Shown: positions 56,155 to 64,000 of the stretch, piece after piece
Numbering within the stretch: position 1 is the stretch's first letter
Layout of the letters: each line of letters opens with the position of its first letter
Assembly (NCBI RefSeq): GCF_963678635.1
Contig: NC_087066.1
Span: 12,694,517-12,758,516, forward strand
DNA: 64,000 nucleotides
Direction of reading: 5' to 3'
Source of the DNA: Symsagittifera roscoffensis
Taxonomy: Eukaryota; Xenacoelomorpha; Acoela; Convolutidae
Program-made: the position numbers and the translations under genes
Notes under the pieces: model-generated
What the model was told of the DNA's origin: nothing
Database searches by the model: none
Seen by the model: the letters and a program-made list of their open reading frames with translations, nothing else

Positions 56155-56545
56155 TTTTTGCATCATAATGAGTGGTTTAAGCGGTTTTTGAGCTGTTTAT
56201 CTAAAAACACCGATCAAAAACCGCGCAAGATTTGAACGGTTTTTGAGCGGTTTATCTAAGAAAACCGCTCAAAACCTGAACGGTTTTCGAGCGGTTTTTC
56301 TAGATAAGCCTCTCAAAAACTGTTCAAGTCTTGCGCGGTTTTGAGTGTTTTATTTTAGATAAACCGCTCAAAAACCGTTCAAATCTTGCGCAATTTTTGA
56401 GCAGTGTTTTTATATAAACAGCTCAAAAACCGCTCATTATGCAGCAAGATTTGAGCGGTTTTTCCAAAAAACCGCCCAAACCGCTCAAATCTTGCTGGAA
56501 AACTGCTCAAACCGTTCAAATCTTGGGTGGTTTTTGAGCGGGATC
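56155..56545. repeat. Satellite-like array of GAGCGGTTTTT/AAAACCGCTCAAA motifs
   Basis: More than a dozen copies of a 10-15 base motif occur in alternating orientation (TTTGAGCGGTTT against AAACCGCTCAAA), with TCTTGCGC spacers at intervals. Alternating copies can pair as many small hairpins. It interrupts the minus-strand retroelement. Confidence 0.75.
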
Positions 56546-56572
56546 TCGATCGGGTCGGCAAGAGACTTTGTG

Positions 56573-57153
56573 TCAAGGAGACTTTGTGTCAAGCAGACTT
56601 CCTAAGAAAGCAGCGTCACAGACTTTGGAGGCAATCGGAAGGCCAATCCCGCCTTTCGAAAGAAGCAGCCAAGACTGGATGCGTTGACATTCAGAAACGG
56701 TAGAGACCTTAATTGCTTCGAGGGCAATAAGAACGGCTTTGTCAAAATCAGAAAGAGCGGCAGAAGCGGAAATGAGGTTGCAAGTACTGAGGCTGAAATA
56801 AATTTTGGGGAGAGTGGCACAACTTCGGAGCAGCTGCAGCTCCAGTTGGGGGTATGCAAGCAGCCGAACTGACTCCGTGGTGTCTTGGCACTTGTCGACT
56901 TGCTTGGATAGCATCCGATTAACGAACTCTGGCCTGTTGGAAACTGGGAAACTGTAGCTCCTAAGTTCTTGAGACCATCATCATGTACAATTATTTCTGG
57001 CGGCACAAGACTGAAATCTAGAGAGGGGTTGAGAGACCACAACTCGCACTTGTCAATAAAGACTCTTAAGTCTACTTCATTCGTTAAAGAACTGATGAAT
57101 GTGAATGCTTGAGAAAGAGTGTGAACTGTCCCAACGAGGGAGCCGTTGTCAAG
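56573..57153 (-). pseudogene. Reverse transcriptase fragment of a non-LTR or related retroelement
   Basis: Read leftward from 57153 the frame gives DNGSLVGTVHTLSQAFTF, then RVFIDKCELWSLNPS. This matches the strand just after the catalytic Y-x-D-D-G box of some retroelements (D-D-G-x-L-x-G...N-x-x-K-C-E-x-W). A frame change then gives LRSCATLPKIYFSLSTC and LLLSKGGIGLPIASKVCDAAFLGSL, like the usual C-terminal L-P-x-x-x-G-G-L-G-I-x-x-A...A-F-L-A-S block. The catalytic box itself is lost at the junction near the poly-G tract. Confidence 0.5.
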
Positions 57154-57790
57154 GTTTCAAAATAAAAACACGCTTGTTTGTATGAAATGCATATTTAAAC
57201 AGAATTAGGTTTCAGAATTAGTGCATGCTTGGGGAAGAATTTCTTCATTAGGTCACTTTAGGGGGAGGGGGGGGGGGGGGGGGGGGGGGGGAGCGTTGTA
57301 CGGTTGATCACAAAAATGAATTAAAATTGCTCTGAAATCTGCACCTTTTTCTATATATAATCAAATTCGATCTCATTTGTTAGCGAGGGTGAGATTTTTT
57401 GCTACTTGACTCGGATTTACGCCGCAGATGTAATCATTATACTCTTCCAACAATTTTTTAATCGTTCTGCACTTGGACACATTCTAGTTTTGAACCCTCA
57501 GTCTTCTAAACCGATTTCATGAATTCTATTATACTTCTGATAGAATTTACTATTTAGCTTTATCCTAAAACCAAAACTAGGGTGAAGGTCAAAACTGAAT
57601 TCGTCGAAGCGATTTGGAACAGAGTTGATTTAATAAATGCAGTTTTTAAATTATCGCAACTGTGAAATATGCTAACATGAAGTCATGGATGATTTTTCAA
57701 TCTGCATATGTATAACGCATACTGGATAATTTTACAATCTGCATATGTATAACGCATTATGCAAGCAAAAAATCCGACAACAATTCCATT
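57154..57790. other. Spacer with poly-G tract and a small duplication
   Basis: A G run lies at about 57265-57292. A 39-42 bp unit containing ATCTGCATATGTATAACGCAT is present twice at about 57680-57760. No gene is seen. Confidence 0.6.
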
Positions 57791-57794
57791 ACTT

Positions 57795-57912
57795 AAGCTG
57801 TGCGCGACCCATGTTGCGACTTTGCGCGACTCAAGTTGCGAGTTTGCGCGACCCAAATTAGCTATGTTGCGACTCTGTGCGACCCATATTGCGACTGTGT
57901 GCGACTCATGAT
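57795..57912. repeat. Short tandem repeat with GCGACTC/GCGACCC units
   Basis: A unit of about 24-27 bases of the form TTGCGACT-TG-GCGAC-CA recurs about five times with drift. Confidence 0.7.
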
Positions 57913-57921
57913 TCGAACGTG

Positions 57922-58515
57922 CCATGTGATATCCTATACGGTATCTTGTTGGAAAACTAGTGATAATTCAAGAATTGTGTTGCTTGAGTTAATTGTTTTC
58001 TCTGTCTATTTTATAGTCACTGAGAGTGATACAGCAGGTTCAAACTTCTGTATCTGCTGTATCACTGAGATCACTGCTGTATCACTGTATCAGGTTCAAT
58101 CTGCTGTATCACTGAAAGTGATACAGCAGATTTCTGGCAATCGTCGCAGCTTCATTCTTTCCCTCTCGTGGCGTTTCTGGTCGTGGAGGTTGTTCTTCTA
58201 AGATTTCTTTTTGTTTCCTCCGACATAACTTCCGGGTTTACATTTTCTTTTACAGTTACTGCCATTAGAAATTGCTCAAACCAGATTTTAAATTGCCACA
58301 GTGGGTCTAAAATTGCTGACGCCCAAAATACGGGTGTTCCCATATCAGTACGATTATCCTGAGCTGCGAGACCTGCTGGCTGCTCCATGTGATATCCTAT
58401 ACGGTATCTTGATGGAAAACTAGTGATAATTCAAGAATGTAGTTTTTGTTGCTTGAAATAACTGTTTTCTCTGTCTATTTTATAGTCACTGAGAGTGATA
58501 CAGCAGGTTCAAACT
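57922..58515 (-). mobile_element. Small element: gag-like frame between two direct repeats of about 120-130 bp
   Basis: The segments 57922-58043 and 58386-58515 are about 90% alike (from CATGTGATATCCTATACGG to GATACAGCAGGTTCAAACT). Between them lies a minus-strand 78-codon frame, 58388-58152, with DPLWQFKIWFEQFLMAV. Its Trp/Phe pattern resembles the start of Ty3/Gypsy gag proteins. The frame's ATG overlaps the edge of one repeat. The 58020-58135 part is dense in CTGCTGTATCACT and its complement. It may be a miniature terminal-repeat element or the remains of the LTR end of the neighbouring Gypsy element. No target-site duplication was identified. Confidence 0.4.
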
Positions 58516-58854
58516 CTGAGCTCTCAGCTGTGTACAATGTCTCTGAACGCGCGACCTTGGACTTATCATAATAATAATAATTGATACAACTGAAGGTATT
58601 ACATCATGCGATTACTGCTATTGCAGTAGCAGTATGACATACTCCCTCGAGTGGAAAATAAATTTTTCTTTATATGAAATACTATAAAGAGTTTTATACT
58701 TTCAGTTCACAAAGAGTTCGCGAATTTGAAAGATTTTTTAATTGCAGACTTTCAGTTTCCTCAATTTTCTTCCAGGTCGATTCCAATTTTTTCCTTTGTC
58801 CAGCGTTGCGTAGCCGAATTTCCTCCTGAATAAGTGTCTTTCCAGTAGGCTTAA

Positions 58855-59520
58855 TTAGAACTCTATAGGCCTGTCGCTCCGTTCTTGGAAGTCCGTTAGT
58901 CTTCTTCGGTACTCCTGGAGTGCGGCCTTGAGAAGTGCTCCCCCTGACAACTCCTCCGATACTTCCTTGATGGAATGTTTGACTGGGTCCCCAAACCGTT
59001 GTGGCTCTTTACTCTTAGTCTGTCTTGAGCTTCGTCGAACTCCCGATTCTTCGGCGCTAGAATCGTCTGAAACCCCCTGAGGAGGCTCAAATCTCGTATC
59101 CCGTTCAGATGCTGGCTGAACATGTCCTCTGAGATTGTCCGCGACTTTTTGAACATCCCTCTTGAGAAGTTGGTCCGCAGAATTCTCCCACTCTGCTGGT
59201 GCCAGGTTTCCGTTTTGAAATGTGTCGAGGATGTCCTCAGGTCGTGTTTCTGAGTCTATCTTCTTCAGTTTGGCCTTTTGTTTGTTTTTTGGAGTGGAGC
59301 TCGATTGAACGTCTCTATTCGAGGTATCCAAAGTGGATGTTGATTGTTCGCTGCTCTGGTCGACTGCGGTACCAGTTTGTTTGGTCGATTTTTTCGGTTT
59401 ATTGTCTGGTTTCTTGCCTTTCGTCTTTTTCTCTGATTTCTTTAATGCAACCTCTTCTTGAGTTTCAGGTCCAGGTATCGAAAAAGCCCGCTGTGTTTGG
59501 CTTTGCTCGTTTGATGGCAA
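58855..59520 (-). CDS. Acidic/basic C-terminal tail frame of the Gypsy element
   Basis: 221 codons open, very polar (KKSEKKTKGKKPDNKPKKS near the start). They end with a RRSSRQTKSKEPQRFGDPVK motif typical of the end of Ty3/Gypsy pol proteins. Probably the last part of the polyprotein, separated from the integrase by the 59573-60370 frame through a shift near 59550. Confidence 0.5.
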   Translation of the reverse strand: MPSNEQSQTQRAFSIPGPETQEEVALKKSEKKTKGKKPDNKPKKSTKQTGTAVDQSSEQSTSTLDTSNRDVQSSSTPKNKQKAKLKKIDSETRPEDILDTFQNGNLAPAEWENSADQLLKRDVQKVADNLRGHVQPASERDTRFEPPQGVSDDSSAEESGVRRSSRQTKSKEPQRFGDPVKHSIKEVSEELSGGALLKAALQEYRRRLTDFQERSDRPIEF

Positions 59521-59572
59521 GTTTAAATCCCCCTCCAGCTTCCGTGTCCTCTGAGGTTATCACTGTTTGGCT

Positions 59573-60270
59573 TTATTGGAACCGATCCACCGGGTTCACA
59601 AAATCTGCTAGTTCCACGGCACATCGCAATTCTTCATCCAAATCAATACCCTCTAAATTTTCTGGAGAACTGATTCTCTGAAGCTTCTTGTGTGGTTCCG
59701 CCGATGGACTTTTGCTTTCGTTCCGCGTTTTCTCTTGTTGCAAGCAAATTTTCGCTTGAGCGATATCTGATTTTCTGTAAATTGATCCTGTCGACGTTTT
59801 AACTGTCGAACCCGTTTCTGTCGATATTTTCACCTTTAGCGATTTTGTGAGCGCTTGGTCACTCTTAAGTAATTCATCCTTACGCAGAATTGTCTTCCTC
59901 GGAGACTGCGAATTTTCCTGTTCCTTATCCTCTATGAATTTTTTCTCCCAGGAGAAGATCATCTCTTTTCGTAGTTCTGGGTTAGATAGGCCTGTTTCAT
60001 CGACAATCCGCCGTATGTCGTTTTTTGCTGCGTCTCTTTTTTCCTCGTTCCAGCGAGCGTTTGCTTCCAGTAGTTCCTTGAGAGCTTTTGCTCTCTGACG
60101 ATCCCTGTCTGAGTGTACTTGCTGTTTATGCAGTGGGCTGGTGTCCCTGCTGAGTTCCCCTTTTCTGACTGTCTCCAGATTCTCCCGAGATTGATCAATT
60201 CTTCGCTTTAGCTGTGATGCCGTTAGCGCCGATCGTTCCAGATGCTGCTTGTCTAAATAGTCAGAATTGT
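59573..60270 (-). CDS. Linker frame of the Gypsy element, coiled-coil-like
   Basis: Continuous with the integrase frame upstream on the minus strand (joined near 60330 by a shift). About 230 residues, rich in Lys, Glu and Gln, with no named domain (for example RQRAKALKELLEANARWNEE). It sits between the integrase core and the tail, the place of Gypsy integrase C-terminal extensions. Confidence 0.45.
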
Positions 60271-61070
60271 TTATAAACTTATCACGTAAGATTTTAAATT
60301 CGTTTTTTTTGGAACTCCGCCGAAATCTGCCTGGAAAGGAGATACTTGAATAGTTTCCTGCTTGTTCCACCGTAAGTCTCGCATTATGGTACTAAGACAT
60401 GGTTCGATCAATCGGTTATTTTCTTCTAACAACATTATTCCCAATCTTCGTTTTATGGTTTGCATTGTTCGTTCTACTAGACCGCAACCCCGATGATCAC
60501 CCACCGGACAGAATTTTTGTTCAATATTAATTTCAGTGCAAAACTTGTTGAGTGTTTTCCCTTTAAATCCTGAAAATTGGTCAGATCGTTCTGATTCCGG
60601 AATGCCATCTGTGTCTATATATGATCTCAAGAATTTTACCGTACACTTTCCACTTAATGATTCAGTGACCTTTATTCGAGAATCTATTTATGGCTACTAG
60701 AAGGTAGATCTTTTTTTCCTCGGTGGTTTTCTAACGGTCCCATGCAATCCTTTTGTACTTCATGGCCCGGTTGCGTGAGCAGTGGCAGCGGTTTTGACGC
60801 ATTTTTTGGAATGAGATATTTTACGTTCTTACCATATCTGGTGCAACTACGACACTATTCCGCGAAGTTCACTATGTCCTTATGCATATGCGGCCACCAC
60901 AGGTATTGTGACACTCCTAGCGTAGCCTTTTGACCCGGATGTCCCCGATGAATTCGTTTGAGCACAGCTTGTTTCAGTTGAAGAGGTACTGCCAGTCTGT
61001 TGTTCACCAGAATGCAATCATCCTGCACCGCCATCTGCGACCACAATGTACTCGTATACGGTCCCATCAG
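60271..61070 (-). pseudogene. Ty3/Gypsy integrase, frameshifted
   Basis: The HHCC zinc domain is at 61067-60855 (KRIHRGHPGQKATLGVSQYL then WWPHMHKDIVNF). Fragments of the catalytic core follow in other frames. The first Asp lies in KDCMGPL (about 60755), and LLVAINRFS is at about 60680. The second Asp is in RSDQFSGFKGK, and the catalytic Glu in DHRGCGLVERTMQTIKRR (60630-60271). The three acidic residues are still encoded, but the reading frame is broken at least twice. It would insert element DNA into the genome if intact. Confidence 0.7.
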
Positions 61071-61079
61071 CTCGAAGCC

Positions 61080-61920
61080 CTATTTGTCTCCTCTCTCTAT
61101 GAATCGTCTGAGGCGGTCCATCCACTTGTCCTCGGAAGTCAATTCTGCCATGAGACTTTTATCAAACAATTTGGAGAGATTGTCCAGTGACTCTTCTGCT
61201 TGCTGTTTCTGCAGCTTCTGTTCCTTTTGTTTATTGGACCTTTTGGGTGGTTCGATCGCGCACACCTCTTGATCGCTCTCCATGTCTTCTGTGGTTGTCA
61301 GATCCGCCTCGATTACGTGAACATCGCTCAATTTTCTTTCGTTTGGATGAGCCGGTGTGATGCTGATTGGTACTTGATCGGTTTCCTCCGGAACTTTATC
61401 GGTCTCTTCCGATGTTGCCACTAGCTCCCGATTGATGTTTCTTGTAGTCTTTGATTCTCCCCCGATCAATTGCCAGAACGAAAGTAGCCTGCTGCCCGGT
61501 CTCAATTGTTGGTCCGGTCGCAATTGCCATTTGACTCTTGATGGAATTCTTGTCTCGCTGTCCGAGCTGTCTCTGTTTTTCCGACCTCCGCGAATAATTT
61601 TTTCTTGTCCGTTGCAGTGTCTCCGTAACCTCCTCCTCTTCGGACAATTCGTTTGTGTTCGAAAGGGAGCGATTCCACTTCGGGTCCAGAATGTTCTCCT
61701 CTCTGTCATCATTTCTCCATTCCTGTGGTGTATCCGACCACCAGTCGTATGAACGATTAAAGTTATCTGACATCTCTTTTTTTGAGTCTGTTTTCTTTTC
61801 TGATTTTGTTGACTGATTGTTGAGTTGTTTTTGCAGTTTCTTGGCACGACTGTTTGCTGGGTTGAACTGATGAAAAAGTGATCTGTTTTCTTTGTGAGCT
61901 GCTGTTTAGCTGTTTGGGCG
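61080..61920 (-). CDS. Spacer frame between RNase H and integrase of the Gypsy element
   Basis: A highly charged frame (up to 304 codons, to 61994) containing SDQEVCAIEPPKRSNKQK and ESLDNLSKLFDKSLMAEL, without a domain. An overlapping frame at 61396-61773 is equally open, so shifts are probable. Confidence 0.4.
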
Positions 61921-61921
61921 G

Positions 61922-62559
61922 TCACGAAAGTTGTTGTTTTTTCTGGTCCCGGTCGAGCTTTGTTCGTTTTTGTACGTTTTGGTTGCCATAGCAACCACTA
62001 AGCGATGAGTGTTTTGCAACATTCCTTCTAGAATATTCTAGAACGTTTTCGTTCCGGTTGAGCGACCCAGTGCTTTCTAGACTACTGCTCATGCAGTATA
62101 ACGCTTCGTGAAAAGAATTTATTGTTGCCACTACAAACCTTTCGTCTAATTCCGATTCGGGCCAAGGATAATTATAAGGATCACGCAATAAATAATCGAC
62201 TATCCCCATGTCCCTCCCCGGAATGTGAACATTTTTAAATTGATATGGCAACAATCGATCGACCCACCGGGTCAATCGGGATTGATAGGTTTTGTTTGAC
62301 TTGTTCCCATCTAAGGCTGATAATAGGGCTTTGTGATCTGTTGCGATGGTAACTGTTTTACCTAAAAGGTAATGTTTGTATCTGTCAACTGCCCAAACAA
62401 CTGCAAGTAACAACTGCATCCTTCATCTTTTTGTTGTTCTAATGTAGCCCCCAAACCATTGTGGCTTGCGTCACATTTAACTCTTCTTTCAAGGTTAGCG
62501 GCATAATAGTTTACTTTTGAAATATTCGCTACTGCGTTTTTTATGGACTCAAACACCAC
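61922..62559 (-). pseudogene. Ty3/Gypsy RNase H
   Basis: It begins VFESIKNAVANISKVNYY, then KCDASHNGLGATLEQQ (the first RNase H Asp in CDAS). A one-base-type shift separates this from LLAVVWAVDRYKHYLLGK, ATDHKALLSAL (the TDH motif) and the RLTRWVDRLLPYQF...IPGRDMGIVDYLLR block, all standard for Gypsy RNase H. The 5' end runs into the palindrome at 62442-62680. Confidence 0.75.
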
Positions 62560-62680
62560 ACAGTGGTGTTTGAGTCCATTAAAAACGCAGTAGCGAATAT
62601 TTCAAAAGTAAACTATTATGCCGCTAACCTTGAAAGAAGAGTTAAATGTGACGCAAGCCACAATGGTTTGGGGGCTACAT
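62442..62680. repeat. Perfect-looking palindrome inside the Gypsy element (arms 118 bp, loop 3 bp)
   Basis: 62442-62559 is repeated in inverse at 62563-62680, apart from a small length change in the T/A run. It carries the start of RNase H on both strands. The inverse copy separates the reverse transcriptase end from RNase H. Confidence 0.88.
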
Positions 62681-63400
62681 CACCCCACTCAAATTTCTTT
62701 ACCTGTAATTTCATGTTTTTCAGTGGCCGCAACTTTTCTGTTAAGCTCGCCGCGTTGGGTATGATTTTTGCTATATGATTTATACTGAACAGAAATGATC
62801 TTAATTGCTTTAGCGATTTTGGCGGATTTAGATTTTGTATCGCTTCGGTTTTACTAAACTTTGGACTGACCCCCGACTCCGAAAGGTGATCTCCCAACCT
62901 GTTCACCTGGTTTCTGAAGAGTTCGCATTTCGAAATCTTTAATGTCAGATTTTCATCATCCAATTTTTTCAGTACCGTTTCTACTAATTTTTCATGTTCT
63001 ATTTCACTACCTTTCGACACAATGCGAATGTCGTCCAAAAAACAAAAAGTGTTGAATAGTTCTGTCCATAGTGCGTAGTTAATAGTTCTTTTGCGTGGTT
63101 AATAGTTCTGTCCATAGCTTTTTGAAATTCAGCTGGCATGACTGCTAATCCATAGAACCCTGTAACGAATCTATACGTCCCGGTAGCCTTTCCACCAACG
63201 ATATTGAAGTTAAACTGCTTAGCTGTGCCTGCAGCCAAATTTAACTGGTTATACGCGTACTTTAAATCGAACACTGTGAAGTAAAGCGTGCCCTCTTTGT
63301 TTTCTGTAACTATTTGCTTATCCCATCTATGAGTTCGTCTACATTGGGCATTTAATACATATTTTTGAATAATTGCCTGTTTATCGGTTTTGAATCCATC
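62681..63400 (-). pseudogene. Ty3/Gypsy reverse transcriptase, frameshifted
   Basis: Minus-strand motifs in order: YFTVFDLKYAYNQL (first catalytic Asp), GTYRFVTGFYGLAVMPAEFQ, then FLDDIRIVSKG (the Y-x-D-D equivalent, at about 63040), KISKCELFRNQVNRLG and PPKSLKQLRSF. A duplication of about 45 bases at 63055-63115 (GTTAATAGTTCTGTCCATAG twice) throws the frame just before FLDD. Confidence 0.78.
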
Positions 63401-63507
63401 GCCAATTTTATGGAGTCGTCCTTTTTACTGTTATTACTATTGGGGCTATAAAGAAATCACTTGTACATTTTTCCAGCTTTGTGATACGACCTTCTGTCAA
63501 CAGTTTT

Positions 63508-63981
63508 TTAGTTTCTTTTTCTACATTGTCCTGTATATGAATTTGGGATTCTTCTCCCCTTTTCTTGAATCGGACGTAGAGAGTACTTGAATTTTGAACT
63601 TACAATGTGATTTTTTGAGATTCCTTGTCTATCAAACAAATCTCTCAATTTATCAAAGAATTTGTTTTTCCAACCTTCTGACTGCTCGCACATGAGCACG
63701 TGAAACCTGGAAAGTTCTCTTGGGGCTGGTTTTTGTGTGGTGGTGATCCCCACTTGTCCTTGTAAGTCCCATCCCATTATACATCTGGTTTTACGTTCCG
63801 TCATCAGAAAAGTGGCTCCCTTCACCTCCCAGCCTGTCGAACGAAGACCTGTCTTCAATACCCCCAATACACAGATTAGTTGTTTATTGTAGTCGACGAG
63901 TTGGGTAGCCAAGTTCAGTTTATCGGACGGAAAGAATCTTGCTTTGTTTGATTTATCGATCATTTCTTTGTCGTCGCCCAA
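63508..63981 (-). pseudogene. Ty3/Gypsy protease, C-terminal part, and linker to reverse transcriptase
   Basis: LATQLVDYNKQLICVLGVL, then GATFLMTERKTRCIMGWDLQG, matches the second half of retropepsin domains in this clade. The DSG/DTG catalytic motif would lie beyond the window edge. The later IVSSKFKYSLRPIQEKGRR segment is the usual lead-in to reverse transcriptase, with a shift soon after. Confidence 0.65.
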
Positions 63982-64000
63982 TTTAAGAAAGAAACTGGAC

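Overview
The window is nuclear DNA from an invertebrate animal. It is AT-rich, intron-containing and crowded with repeats. The genes have GT-AG introns and use the standard genetic code, and every protein recognised has animal relatives. Penelope-like, LINE and Ty3/Gypsy retroelement remains are spread throughout. I cannot name the phylum from the sequence.

Four conserved host genes lie on the + strand. They are a PRELI/slowmo mitochondrial lipid-transfer protein (4796-5344, intronless coding region), a complete seven-exon phosphatidate cytidylyltransferase (CDS1/CDS2 type, 8201-14658), a Vps55/LEPROT endosomal membrane protein (43373-43765, intronless) and a six-exon RING E3 ligase of the OBI1/RNF219 family (45475-50181). 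The joined CDS-type and OBI1-type exons each give a length divisible by three. The first two genes act in linked phospholipid chemistry: CDP-diacylglycerol synthesis, and phospholipid transfer between mitochondrial membranes. I see no operon or other physical reason for them to be neighbours.

Layout: 1-700 Penelope-like reverse transcriptase (-); 2.6-3.5 kb LINE reverse transcriptase (+); 4.8-14.7 kb the PRELI and CDS genes, with small hairpin-ended repeats; 16.1-20.3 kb a block of different composition carrying a minus-strand protein that joins an integrase-type HHCC zinc finger to an OTU-like protease; 20.6-25 kb repeats, a second copy of three internal exons of the CDS gene, and tRNA-derived repeats; 27.4-42.1 kb a composite tandem array; 43.4-50.2 kb the LEPROT and OBI1 genes; 51.6-58.5 kb a long palindrome, opposed LINE fragments, a further reverse transcriptase, satellites and a small gag-like unit; 58.8-64 kb a decayed Ty3/Gypsy element (-).

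The most unusual region is the 15-kb array. Four units of about 1.1 kb (A) each carry an antisense C2H2 zinc finger. They are followed by three and a half units of about 3.0-3.2 kb (B) that carry a RING half-finger, a TRIM-type B-box with coiled coil, and a SUMO-like beta-grasp fragment on the + strand. A and B units share a linker of about 650 bp. Stop codons and frameshifts show that most copies are broken as they stand, so the array looks like amplified pieces of a TRIM/SUMO-type gene rather than a set of intact genes.
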